Assembly (NCBI GenBank): GCA_003712165.1
Contig: RHLH01000001.1
Coordinates: forward strand, 62,001-126,000
Reading direction: 5' to 3'
From: Phycisphaera sp.
GTDB lineage: Bacteria > Planctomycetota > Phycisphaerae > Phycisphaerales > UBA1924
DNA length: 64,000 nt
Shown here: positions 41,118 to 49,985 of the stretch, piece after piece
How positions within the stretch are numbered: position 1 is the stretch's first letter
Layout: each line of letters starts with the position of its first letter
Notes under the pieces: model-generated
What the model was told of the DNA's origin: nothing
Seen by the model: only the letters and a program-made list of their open reading frames with translations
The model's database searches: none
Translations under genes and position numbers: made by a program

Positions 41118-42392
41118 TCAGCATCCCGTGTTGAAGTTATCGATCCATGCGGTGAAATCGGTGGGTGTGCAGCTGCCGTCGCCGTTCTGATCGCACTCGG
41201 GGAGGTTGTTGTTGAAGGCGTTGATCCATGCGGTGAAATCGGCTGGCGTGAGCGTCCCGTCGCCGTTGGTGTCGGCGGGGCAGTCTGCCGATTCGGGTGC
41301 CCAGACGATGAGATCGCCCTCGGGGCGAGGGACGCCCGTGTCGTAGATCGGTCCGATCTGCGAGAGATCGCCGTTGGCATCGACGCGGAAGACGATGACA
41401 CCCCTCGCGCCTCCCGACTCGAGCGTGTCGTCGGTGACAAACAGCAGGTCCGCGTAGGCGGTCATGTCGCCGATAGAGCCCTGGCCCCCCACATCGAAGA
41501 ACGCGCTCGTTGGTGTGAGTGCGCCCTTGTCGATCGCGAATCCGCGAACGGTTGCGTCTGTCCCGTGACCGACGAAGAGATAGTCGCCCGCGGGCATGAC
41601 AGCGATGTTGCTCGGGCTGTTGCCCGAGCTGACGTAGGGCGACCCGGGCAACGCGTTCAGCGGCGTCGCGTTGGCGGTTTCGTTGACCGAGAAACCGGTG
41701 ATCTTCTCGCGGTTGCTGGATATGCCGCCCGCAGAGTAGAGGTACGCGTTGTCGGCGCTCAGTGTGACATCGAGCGGGTAGCTTCCCTGAGCAGTCGAGC
41801 CAGAGGCGGTCATGTTGCCAGCGTTGTCGTATTCGTATCGGAAGATCGTGTTGGCGAACGAGTCCTGTGTGAACAGCAGCGATCGCGATCGGTCGTTGGC
41901 GAAGTTGGTCGCGAACCCGCCCGTGGCCTCCGAGTCGGCCAGTGTGAGTGTAGGGCCCGCGAAGTCGACGTCGTACGCGTTGATGACTGAGTTGGAGATA
42001 TCTGAGTTCAGGATCGCGATCGTGTCGTTGTCGAGCCAGGTCATCGCCAGGGGTGACTGCGGGATGATCGCCGACCCGATGAGCGTGAGCGTTGAGTCGG
42101 CGTTGATGCTGTAGAAGTACGCCTCGTCGGTTGTGGACGACCCGTCGTCGGAGCCTGCAGGGTTGCCGACGGCAAGCACCGACCCATCGGGCGAGACCGC
42201 GAGTGAATCTGACCATACACCGGAGGGCTCGTTGTCAGCGAGCGTGAGCGTGCCGTCGGGGTTGATGATGTACGTCGCGACGGTTGCGCCGAGCGAGTAG
42301 TAGTGCGCGACAAAGAGCGTCGGCTCGTCGGGCTGCGCCGATGCCGAGAGTGAGAACGTTGCGGCGAGAGCGAGTGCGGCTGTTTTGCGCAT
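41118..42392 (-). CDS. Secreted lactonase-like propeller protein with dockerin
   Basis: A 424-residue secreted protein with signal peptide (ALALAATFSLSASA) and repeated blocks typical of 6-phosphogluconolactonase-like seven-bladed propellers (NPDGTLTLADNEPSG, LAVSPDGSVLAVGNPAG, SADNAYLYSAGG, MPAGDYLFVGHG). Catalytic activity is not implied. GC-type dockerin with four Cys, ending NTGC. One base separates it from the downstream LVIVD gene. Confidence 0.87.
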   Translation of the reverse strand: MRKTAALALAATFSLSASAQPDEPTLFVAHYYSLGATVATYIINPDGTLTLADNEPSGVWSDSLAVSPDGSVLAVGNPAGSDDGSSTTDEAYFYSINADSTLTLIGSAIIPQSPLAMTWLDNDTIAILNSDISNSVINAYDVDFAGPTLTLADSEATGGFATNFANDRSRSLLFTQDSFANTIFRYEYDNAGNMTASGSTAQGSYPLDVTLSADNAYLYSAGGISSNREKITGFSVNETANATPLNALPGSPYVSSGNSPSNIAVMPAGDYLFVGHGTDATVRGFAIDKGALTPTSAFFDVGGQGSIGDMTAYADLLFVTDDTLESGGARGVIVFRVDANGDLSQIGPIYDTGVPRPEGDLIVWAPESADCPADTNGDGTLTPADFTAWINAFNNNLPECDQNGDGSCTPTDFTAWIDNFNTGC

Positions 42393-42453
42393 AAGACGGG
42401 TTCCTCCACTTCTGTGAAGGTACCAGCGGGGGTCGCTTCACACAAGAATCAGC

Positions 42454-43599
42454 TCAGCAACCAGCGTTGAAATTGGCAATCCATGCGGTGAAATCGGTTG
42501 GCGTGCAGGCGCCGTCGCCGTTCTGATCGCACTCGGGGAGGTTGTTGTTGAAGGCGTTGATCCATGCGGTGAAGTCGGCTGGCGTGAGCATCCCGTCGCC
42601 GTTGGTGTCGGCGGGGCATGGGCAGTGTTTGTTGAACATGTTGTTTCGGATTGTGATGTGCTCGCCGTGTATATCCGCAGGGGTGTTGCCGCAGAAGCTT
42701 GTGTAGCCAACATATGGAAGCGGCTGAATATCCTGAACCACGAAACACAGCGCGGCGCTCTCCGGTGCGTCTGCCGACGTGTTATGCCTAAACTCGCACG
42801 ACACAACGTTTCCCGGAACGTCCAGAAACTGACCGTTCCTGATGTACACGGCACCGGCCGTGCTGTCGGATGAGTTGTTCTCGAAAAGGCTCGACTCGAT
42901 ATGACAGCTGCCGGCGTTGCCCGCCTGATACCAGATTGCACCGGCAAGGCCGCCTGCGGAGTTTCCCTCAAACGACGAGTTGGTGACCAGGAGTTCTAAT
43001 GATGGGGAGGCCGCATCGATCGCGCCTCCGTTGAGAGCCGCGCTGTTGTCGCGGAACTCACAGTTGTGAACTTTCACGTATGAATCGTCGACATGGATTG
43101 CGCCACCGCCGGCGTCGGTCGAATTCTCTATGAACTTGCAGTCTTCGAATGGATAAACCCCCAGCGTGAGAGTGAGCGCGCTGCCTTGGCACCGGATGAA
43201 GTTGCATCGTGTGAACGAGACGAAACCGAGGCTGTGTTCAACCCCTACAGAACTGACGACACAATCTGTCAGTGAGTCGCCCCTGGCGGTGCCGTTCCCT
43301 ATCCAGCCCCCAGTGAGGTGTAGGTTCGACATGTGCATCTGTTCGTAGCTCCGCACGAGTCCTTTGATAGTGGTATCGCTTGGCGAGGCACCTAACCCAA
43401 TGACAGTGACATCGACGAAGACATCAAACCCGTCGTACTCGCCGGGAAGTACGTGGATCTCATCTCCATCCGAAGCGGCGAATGCAGCCGCCTGGATGGT
43501 CTTGTAATGCGTTGGAACGATATGGACATCAGCGTTGGCGGGGGATGTAAACAGAGCGTATACCAGAACGAGTGCGCTGATTCGTAGCTGTTTCTCCAT
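42454..43599 (-). CDS. Secreted parallel beta-helix protein with dockerin
   Basis: A 381-residue secreted protein. IQAAAFAASDGDEIHVLPGEY and the following NxxFxxNxA-type repeats (CKFIENSTDAGGGAIHV, CEFRDNSAALNGGAI, SSFEGNSAGGLAGAI, SLFENNSSDSTAGAV) mark a right-handed parallel beta-helix of the polymorphic outer-membrane/pectate-lyase-like kind. GC-type dockerin at the end. Start at ATG 43599, directly after a GTG at 43602. Likely a carbohydrate-binding or adhesive fold; no catalytic residues assigned. Confidence 0.85.
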   Translation of the reverse strand: MEKQLRISALVLVYALFTSPANADVHIVPTHYKTIQAAAFAASDGDEIHVLPGEYDGFDVFVDVTVIGLGASPSDTTIKGLVRSYEQMHMSNLHLTGGWIGNGTARGDSLTDCVVSSVGVEHSLGFVSFTRCNFIRCQGSALTLTLGVYPFEDCKFIENSTDAGGGAIHVDDSYVKVHNCEFRDNSAALNGGAIDAASPSLELLVTNSSFEGNSAGGLAGAIWYQAGNAGSCHIESSLFENNSSDSTAGAVYIRNGQFLDVPGNVVSCEFRHNTSADAPESAALCFVVQDIQPLPYVGYTSFCGNTPADIHGEHITIRNNMFNKHCPCPADTNGDGMLTPADFTAWINAFNNNLPECDQNGDGACTPTDFTAWIANFNAGC

Positions 43600-43709
43600 C
43601 ACTCAGTAAGGATATGAAGAATACGTCTTTCGCACAATCACCGGCCTGGGGATGCTGATGAGTTCGTTTGGTGTTCGTATAGCAAAGGCGATTACCCAAT
43701 GATTGAAAT

Positions 43710-45428
43710 TCAGCATCCGGCGTTGAAATTGGCAATCCATGCGGTGAAATCGGTGGGTGTGCAGCTGCCGTCGCCGTTCTGGTCGCACTCGGGGAGGTTG
43801 TTGTTGAAGGCGTTGATCCAGGCGGTGAAGTCGGCTGGCGTGAGCATCCCGTCGCCGTTGGTGTCGGCAACGCAATCGTTTGGTGTGGTGCCTTGGAACT
43901 CGGCTGCGCCGATATCGACTACAGGCGGGAGACCCCCGCTGTCGCCTGTGTCTGGCGTACCGGTGTCGTCGGCGAACCGGCTTACCCCATAGACATCTGC
44001 AGAAACGGATGCGCCGACATAGAGGTTGTTCCCCGCGTCGATAGCTGGTGAGCCGGGCATGAGCCTGAGGTTGTCGTCGGGGGTGCCCGCGTTGTTGTCG
44101 GCGCCGTCGTCGTCGACGAAGAGCGGGTTCGTGCTTGTGTTGTTTGCCCCCGTCGGTGCAGGAGAGCCTGTTCCGAGGCTTTGTATGATGCATCGGTTTG
44201 CCGTGGCGGTTGCCTGGGGCGGGAACCAGATTGAGTCGTCCTGGTTGAGTGTGACGCCGGCGAGGTTGCCCCACAGGATGCTGTTGCGGGTGTGCACGGT
44301 TCCGTCGCCGATCATGAGCCCGGCGCATGGGCCCGAGACCGATGTGTTCCCCGAGACCGAACAGTTGATGACATAGGCGGTGTTGCTTGAGTTGAACATG
44401 ACGGCGCCGCTGGACGTGTCGCCCGAATTGCCCGAGAAAGCGGAGTTCTCGATAGTGAGCGTGTTACCAGCATCGTCGGTGAACTCGGTCGTGACCGCGC
44501 CTGCTCGAGCGTCGCCGTGGTTGCCGTAGAACTGGCAGGACGTGATCTGGTGCGTGCCTTCGAGGATGTACTGGATGCCGCCTGTGAGAGTGCCGGTGTT
44601 GTTCGTGAACGTGGTGTCAGAGATGAAGCTTTGTGACGCACCTGTGTCGAGTGCCATGAAAATGGCTCCGTAGACTGTCCCAGTATTGCCCGTGAATTCA
44701 CTGTCGTCGACGGAGAAGACGCCGTTGCCGGTGAACACAACGCAGGTTCCGCCTGCGTTGGAATCGAATTTGCAGCCCTGTACCGTGACCTGTGTGTCGG
44801 CGTGGATGGCTACGCCGTTGCTGCCGGAGTTGCTTTCGAAGTCGCAGCCGCTGATGGTCGCGAAGCTCGCGGAATTACCCGAGAGATATACAGCCCCGCC
44901 GCGTGATTGCGCGTGGTTCTGGACGAACTGGATGTTACGGATTGTTGGCGAGGAATTCGGCGCATAGATTCCCCCGCCGCGACCGGTCGATCCCGATCCG
45001 GACCCGTCGGCGTTTCCTTTGGTGATCCGGAATCCGTCGATGACTGTTGCGGGGTCTGCGTTGCTCATCGAGACGACGTGGTAGCTCACACCTGCGCCGT
45101 TGAGAACGGTGAGCGGCGAGAGAGGGTTTCCGCGCTGTGCAAGTGTTGATTCATTGCCTTGGAATCCGCCGTACATTTTAACGCCCGAGGGGAGCGTGAA
45201 TGTTGCAGCCTGGCCCGAGGGGGTGTCGGGCACGTATGAGCCTCCGACGATCCAGAGCTCGTCGCCCGCGCTGGCAGCCGCGAGCGCGTCTGTGAGTGAA
45301 TCAAACGCGCGTGTCCAGCTTGAACCGTCACCGCCCGGGTTCGCCGAGGGATCAACTCGGAGGATGTCGGCTTGCGCCGAAGTGGTAAGAACAAGCGAGG
45401 CGGCTAGATATCCGATTCGGCAATTCAA
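43710..45428 (-). CDS. Secreted parallel beta-helix protein with dockerin (large)
   Basis: A 572-residue secreted beta-helix with many short repeats (IQFVQNHAQSRGGAVYL, CDFESNSGSNG, SEFTGNTGTVYGAIF, TTFTNNTGTLTGGI, SAFSGNSGDTSSGAV), the LMPGSPAIDAGNN segment common in such proteins, DIGAAEFQG, and a four-Cys GC-type dockerin. The start is judged to be TTG 45428: GGAGG lies 7 nt upstream and a signal peptide (IGYLAASLVLTTSAQA) follows. The frame is open to 45935, but that part is shadow over the neighbouring dockerin. Confidence 0.83.
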   Translation of the reverse strand: MNCRIGYLAASLVLTTSAQADILRVDPSANPGGDGSSWTRAFDSLTDALAAASAGDELWIVGGSYVPDTPSGQAATFTLPSGVKMYGGFQGNESTLAQRGNPLSPLTVLNGAGVSYHVVSMSNADPATVIDGFRITKGNADGSGSGSTGRGGGIYAPNSSPTIRNIQFVQNHAQSRGGAVYLSGNSASFATISGCDFESNSGSNGVAIHADTQVTVQGCKFDSNAGGTCVVFTGNGVFSVDDSEFTGNTGTVYGAIFMALDTGASQSFISDTTFTNNTGTLTGGIQYILEGTHQITSCQFYGNHGDARAGAVTTEFTDDAGNTLTIENSAFSGNSGDTSSGAVMFNSSNTAYVINCSVSGNTSVSGPCAGLMIGDGTVHTRNSILWGNLAGVTLNQDDSIWFPPQATATANRCIIQSLGTGSPAPTGANNTSTNPLFVDDDGADNNAGTPDDNLRLMPGSPAIDAGNNLYVGASVSADVYGVSRFADDTGTPDTGDSGGLPPVVDIGAAEFQGTTPNDCVADTNGDGMLTPADFTAWINAFNNNLPECDQNGDGSCTPTDFTAWIANFNAGC

Positions 45429-45571
45429 TGTGATACCTCCACAGGGTGCGCGGATAGATCGCGCGAGATTGAGCCTGCACAGTATCACGGGTTTTGGGCT
45501 CCTCCTCAACCACGAAAGTGAAACCTGAGAGTAATTGGGTTGGAAATCTGGGTAGTTTGTGCCCCTCTCGG

Positions 45572-46405
45572 CTAACACCCAGCGTTGTAGTTCGCGATCC
45601 ACGCCGTGAAGTCGGTGGGTGTGCAGGCACCATCGTTGTTCTGATCGCACTCGGGGAGGTTGTTGTTGAAGGCGTTGATCCACGCGGTGAAGTCGGCTGG
45701 CGTGAGCATCCCGTCGCCGTTGGTGTCGGCGGGGCAGTCGGGTGGCTGGATGCCGTTCAGGACGAAGTTGTCCATCGCGACACTCCATGGTCCTGCACCG
45801 ACTCCCGCGACAGGGTTTGCGATCAACGATACGGTCCCTGATGAGAATGGAGTGGATCCGCTGGTATTGAACGAGAGGACCTCGCTTGTGTTGTTCCGGT
45901 TGGTCACGGTCATGGAGTACTGATCGAAGGACCAACTGATCTCGAGGCGAATCGCGGATACATCGAACGGGATGGTTGGTGCGGCGAGCGTGACGTTGCT
46001 GTTTGTCGGTTCGTGGAAGTAGAAGACAAAGGCCTGCGGCCCGCCGGGGTTGTCGCTGATGACCGCGAAGAAGAGCCCGGTGTCGGACGCCGGGTCCCCC
46101 CTGACTTCGAAACCCGCTACAACCGGTCTTCCGGCGGTGTTGATGTCGATGTCGATCTCTGCGCTGCCGTTCGCGAAGTCGGCAGGGGCCGCCATGGTCG
46201 CGTCGTGCGTCGCGAGCCCAGCAGCGATATCACCTCCGGAGATCACGAGTTGTTGAGACTGGATACCAACGCTCGCACTTCCGATGAGCTGCGTGGTCCA
46301 TCCGTCGAGTACGCCATCATTGAAGTCGTCCGTGATCTGCGCAGTTACAGTTGTGGCGCACAAGATCGAGAGGCACGCGGTCGTGATGCTCTTGGTCAAT
46401 CTCAT
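45572..46405 (-). CDS. Secreted jelly-roll-like protein with dockerin
   Basis: A 277-residue secreted protein with signal peptide (ITTACLSILCATTVTAQ), then DDFNDGVLDGWTTQL, a start typical of LamG/concanavalin-like sandwich domains, and the later VSAIRLEISWSFDQYSMTV. A four-Cys GC-type dockerin follows (PADTNGDGMLTPADF, DQNNDGACTPTDF, NAGC). Stop lies 143 bp upstream of the next gene's start. Probable carbohydrate binding, not shown. Confidence 0.83.
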   Translation of the reverse strand: MRLTKSITTACLSILCATTVTAQITDDFNDGVLDGWTTQLIGSASVGIQSQQLVISGGDIAAGLATHDATMAAPADFANGSAEIDIDINTAGRPVVAGFEVRGDPASDTGLFFAVISDNPGGPQAFVFYFHEPTNSNVTLAAPTIPFDVSAIRLEISWSFDQYSMTVTNRNNTSEVLSFNTSGSTPFSSGTVSLIANPVAGVGAGPWSVAMDNFVLNGIQPPDCPADTNGDGMLTPADFTAWINAFNNNLPECDQNNDGACTPTDFTAWIANYNAGC

Positions 46406-46431
46406 GGCTTATCTCCAGAGAGGATCGTCGT

Positions 46432-48111
46432 TCAACACCCCGTGTTGAAATTATCAATCCATGCGGTGAAATCGGTTGGCGTGCAGCTGCCGTCGCCGTT
46501 CTGGTCGCACTCGGGGAGGTTGTTGTTGAAGGCATTGATCCATGCGGTGAAGTCGGTGGGTGTGAGCATGCCGTCGTTGTTGACGTCGGGTGTGCAGGGG
46601 GCGGGGTCTGGCATCCAGAGCGCGAGCCCGGAGTTCCCTCCGATGATCGAGTAACGGAACGCGATCTCTCCCGCGTTATTGAAGCCCGTGCCCTCTTCGC
46701 CGGTGATGCTGTCGACCTGGAACCAGAGTCTGCTCACGGTATTTCCAAAGAGCGTGTCGCCCGTGCGCACCGGCACAGTGAGCCCGCTGTCCGGGTGGTA
46801 GAGGCAGATCGCGTCATCGCCCGACAGGCTGTCGCTGATGTCTGTGAGGAAGGCGACCTGGCCGCTGTCGTTGAGTGCCAGCCAGCCGGGGCCAGCGTTG
46901 CCGGGGATGGGTGAACCACCGGTGGGTGCGCCGGTCAGGCGCATCGTTCCGTCTCCTCTTGGGAGATTCTGGCCAGAAAGAGCGATCGGATCGATGCCAG
47001 ATCCGTCGGCGTAGTACACGCCGACCTGTGATGTGCCGAACGCGACAACACCGCTGTCGTTCAACGCGAAATGACCTGAGATTGACTGTACATCGCTGAC
47101 CGTTGCTCCGCCGCCGGTAACCGGGCCTCCCTCTTGGGCGACCAGCGTGATCGGACCGGGGGGCGGCGGCGCGAGCCAGAGCGCCGAGTTTGTGAATGAG
47201 TCGATGCCGGAGCCTGAAATAGTGGTGTGGAACGCTGTTTCACGAGCGTTGTTGATTCGGTACTTTCCGTATGAGTTTGTAAAGCTGCCAATCGTGGCTC
47301 CAGTGATGCCGGGGGTAGGATCGCCTGCCGTGAGCACAGTTGTATTTGTTCCGTTCTCTTGCATGACGAACGGCGTGTCGGCATCGCCATCGACGCGGCG
47401 GAAGTACGCGAACGCGAGCACGCCCTGGTCATTGATGACAAAGTCGCTCGGGGAGCGTTGCTCGTTGCCTGCGCCTTCGTTCCGGGGCTCGTGGGCGAGG
47501 TCTATGGTGCCATCGCTCCACAGGAAGAGCCCGGGCGTATCGGTTCGGGGCAGCGAGGCGTCGTCGATCTGGTGGAGCACGCCCACGTCTCCGGCTTGGT
47601 TCAAACGCGAGACCAAGAGACCATTCCTGTCGAACACACCGTTGCCGTCTGGGAGCGGTTGGTCCCCGTAGCAGATCGTCTGCGGGTTGCTGCCGGGGGT
47701 AGACAACCCAATGCCGGTCACAACGCCCTGATTCAGCGGCCCTGTATCGAGCTGGCCAGTGAACAGGATGGCGCCGTCATCCGTGAGGTTCAGCGGCTTC
47801 CCCGAGAAGCTCTGCCACGACTCGCCCGACGGGCCAATGGAGGTACCGCTGAGCTCACGGATCTGAATGGTGCCGTCGTTCCACAGCGCGAGCCCTTGGT
47901 ACGCGGTTTGGCCGTTCATGGATCTGAACGCGAACGCAACGTCACCCGAGTTGTTCAGGATGCCGTCGAAGACCTGCAGCACCGTCCCCGCGTCGCCCGG
48001 CAGTGTGTCGCCCTCGGCGACGATCTGCACGAACGAGCCGTTCGGCTGCGAGAGAGCCATGGGGGCACAAGACAGCGCAAGGGCCTTCACGAGTGTTCGG
48101 GGTTGCACCAT
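46432..48111 (-). CDS. Secreted NxxGxxAF-repeat protein with dockerin
   Basis: A 559-residue secreted protein built from spaced NxxGxxAF-type repeats: LNNSGDVAFAF, INDQGVLAFAY, INNARETAF, LNDSGVVAFG, LNDSGQVAFLT, FNNAGEIAFRY. This matches the choice-of-anchor tandem repeat class. The end is a four-Cys GC-type dockerin (PDVNNDGMLTPTDF). ATG 48111 is chosen for the signal peptide; 12 in-frame codons lie upstream. Only 26 bp separate its stop from the next gene start. Confidence 0.87.
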   Translation of the reverse strand: MVQPRTLVKALALSCAPMALSQPNGSFVQIVAEGDTLPGDAGTVLQVFDGILNNSGDVAFAFRSMNGQTAYQGLALWNDGTIQIRELSGTSIGPSGESWQSFSGKPLNLTDDGAILFTGQLDTGPLNQGVVTGIGLSTPGSNPQTICYGDQPLPDGNGVFDRNGLLVSRLNQAGDVGVLHQIDDASLPRTDTPGLFLWSDGTIDLAHEPRNEGAGNEQRSPSDFVINDQGVLAFAYFRRVDGDADTPFVMQENGTNTTVLTAGDPTPGITGATIGSFTNSYGKYRINNARETAFHTTISGSGIDSFTNSALWLAPPPPGPITLVAQEGGPVTGGGATVSDVQSISGHFALNDSGVVAFGTSQVGVYYADGSGIDPIALSGQNLPRGDGTMRLTGAPTGGSPIPGNAGPGWLALNDSGQVAFLTDISDSLSGDDAICLYHPDSGLTVPVRTGDTLFGNTVSRLWFQVDSITGEEGTGFNNAGEIAFRYSIIGGNSGLALWMPDPAPCTPDVNNDGMLTPTDFTAWINAFNNNLPECDQNGDGSCTPTDFTAWIDNFNTGC

Positions 48112-48215
48112 AACTCTCACGATACAGATTGCCTGTATCTGGAGCAATGAGCGGGTTCAGATTGATCGGGCGGGCATGCAATGAGAAGCACCGTCCGATT
48201 CATTTGTACTCGCGA

Positions 48216-49928
48216 TCAGCAGCCTGCGTTGAAGTTGGCGATCCAGGCTGTGAAGTCGGTCGGCGTGCAGGCGGCATCGCCGTTCTGGTCGCACTCGGGG
48301 AGGTTGTTGTTGTACGCATTTATCCAGGCTGTGAAGTCGGTGGGGGTGACGAATCCGTCGCCGTTGACGTCGGCGCGGCATGTGCCGGGCGGGTTGCACA
48401 TGCCGTCGGGCACGCCGTCGTTGTTGGCATCGCAGATTGTTTCTGCGCCGAGCCAGAGTCCATCGCCGAGTTGGGCGCACTCGTCCTCGGTCAACTGGAT
48501 GCAGGTCCCGTCGACCACGATGCAGCAGGCGCCCAGCGGCGGCGGGCATGTGCCGTCGCAGACGCTGCCGGCGCCTCGGAACGTGCCGCCGAGGGCTGCG
48601 GCTTCTGCTTCGGTGACCCCGTCAACGCACGACCCGTCCGGGAGGCAGGCCGCGCCGATCGGGACCAGCGCCGATTCGTAGACGGTCGCAATCCCGAGCG
48701 TGCCGGCGTTTCTGCCTGGTGACGCGACGATCAGGTCGTCCAATCCGTCGTTGTTCACATCGCCCGCTCCGCTGACGGACTGGCCGAGGTTGAACTGCAA
48801 GGCGTTTGTAACCGAGATCAGCTCCTCGCCCGTCGCGCCGGAGAAGACGCTCGCCGATCCGCGTGAGCCCATCGGGGACCCCACGATGACGTCGTCGAAG
48901 CCGTCACCGTTGGCGTCGCCGGCACCGCTCACCGAGAAGCCGAACTCTTCATCGCCGCTGGGGCTTGTGAGAACAAACAGCACGGCGCCCGTCGCGCCCG
49001 AGTAGACGCGCGCTGTTCCTTCAATCTGACTATTTCCCGTGAACCCCAGGATAAAGTCACCGGTTCCATCGTTGTTGACATCACCTGCATCGCTCACCGA
49101 GGACATCGCTCCCAATCCGGGGCCGCCGGGGATCGTGTAGAGAACAGCACCGGTGGCTCCGGAGTACACGCGTGTCCGACCTTCGGTCTCATTGTTGACC
49201 TCTTCGTTCGGAGCAACGATGGCAAAGTCATCAAAGCCGTCATTGTTGACGTCGCCCACGCCGCCCAAGGAATCGCCGAACGCATCGAATGCGTTGACAC
49301 CGAAGAAGCTATAAAGCTCTTGGCCCGTAGCACCGGAAAAAACGTACGCGCGTCCGCTTGCGACTCCGTTTGTGTCGTCGCTGAATGCACCAATGATCAC
49401 ATCGTCGAACCCGTCGTTGTTGACATCACCGGCGCCGCTGACGGCTGCGCCGAAGAAATCGCCGAATGGATTGTTTGGATCGTCGCCCGAGAATGTGTGG
49501 ATCACGCTGCCCGTTGCCCCTGAATACACGCTGGGAGTTCCAGAAGCGGGGAAGCCTGTGTTGTCGAGCGCTCCGATGATGAAGTCATCGAATCCATCGT
49601 TGTTGACATCGCCCGCGCCGCTGACCGAATCACCGAACGCTGTCCCCGCTGGCTCTGCGTATGTGTAGAGCGGGCTTCCAGTCGCACCGGAAATGATGGC
49701 AACCACGTCATTGCCGTTGCCGTCATCACCCATCCGGATGATGACATCGCCGGTCCCATCATTGTTAACGTCACCTGCATCACTCACAAACGTCGACGAG
49801 ACATTCAGAGCGCCCGATGAAGGAACGTCATACAGCGGGAATGCTCGATACGCAACCTGAGCCGCTGTTGAGGGGGCGGCAACGAGCAAGGCCACAACGA
49901 TCGCACCGAGCGGAGAGGGGATAACCAT
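48216..49928 (-). CDS. Secreted FG-GAP propeller protein with Cys-rich repeats and dockerin
   Basis: A 570-residue secreted protein. Seven integrin-alpha-like FG-GAP repeats (GAGDVNNDGFDDFIIGA, GVGDVNNDGFDDFAIVA, DAGDVNNDGTGDFILG, GAGDANGDGFDDVIVG and others, with YSGATG spacers) are followed by two Cys-rich repeats of the form ACC/ACL..GSC....E.......GG.........C...C and a GC-type dockerin. ATG 49928 starts a standard signal peptide. It opens the run of minus-strand dockerin genes. Likely calcium-stabilised adhesin-like fold. Confidence 0.87.
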   Translation of the reverse strand: MVIPSPLGAIVVALLVAAPSTAAQVAYRAFPLYDVPSSGALNVSSTFVSDAGDVNNDGTGDVIIRMGDDGNGNDVVAIISGATGSPLYTYAEPAGTAFGDSVSGAGDVNNDGFDDFIIGALDNTGFPASGTPSVYSGATGSVIHTFSGDDPNNPFGDFFGAAVSGAGDVNNDGFDDVIIGAFSDDTNGVASGRAYVFSGATGQELYSFFGVNAFDAFGDSLGGVGDVNNDGFDDFAIVAPNEEVNNETEGRTRVYSGATGAVLYTIPGGPGLGAMSSVSDAGDVNNDGTGDFILGFTGNSQIEGTARVYSGATGAVLFVLTSPSGDEEFGFSVSGAGDANGDGFDDVIVGSPMGSRGSASVFSGATGEELISVTNALQFNLGQSVSGAGDVNNDGLDDLIVASPGRNAGTLGIATVYESALVPIGAACLPDGSCVDGVTEAEAAALGGTFRGAGSVCDGTCPPPLGACCIVVDGTCIQLTEDECAQLGDGLWLGAETICDANNDGVPDGMCNPPGTCRADVNGDGFVTPTDFTAWINAYNNNLPECDQNGDAACTPTDFTAWIANFNAGC

Positions 49929-49985
49929 GCCGGCAGCGTACCGGATAGGCACTGATAACACGAGAAGAATCTGTTCGTACTCGTG

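Larger units (their letters stand above)
39971..48372 (-). repeat. Dispersed near-identical dockerin-coding repeat
   Basis: About 150-165 bp coding for the GC-type dockerin recurs at the 3' ends of seven successive minus-strand genes (approximately 39971-40140, 41118-41283, 42454-42619, 43710-43872, 45572-45737, 46432-46590, 48216-48372). The middle five share long stretches of identical bases, while the ectodomains upstream are unrelated. Five more copies, more diverged, lie at 26388, 29088, 30817, 36055 (+) and 38015 (-). Confidence 0.85.

Noticed and set aside
39971..48372. Repeated blocks as a possible CRISPR array
   Set aside because: The repeats are about 150 bp, coding, and separated by whole genes; no short spacer-repeat pattern or cas gene is present.
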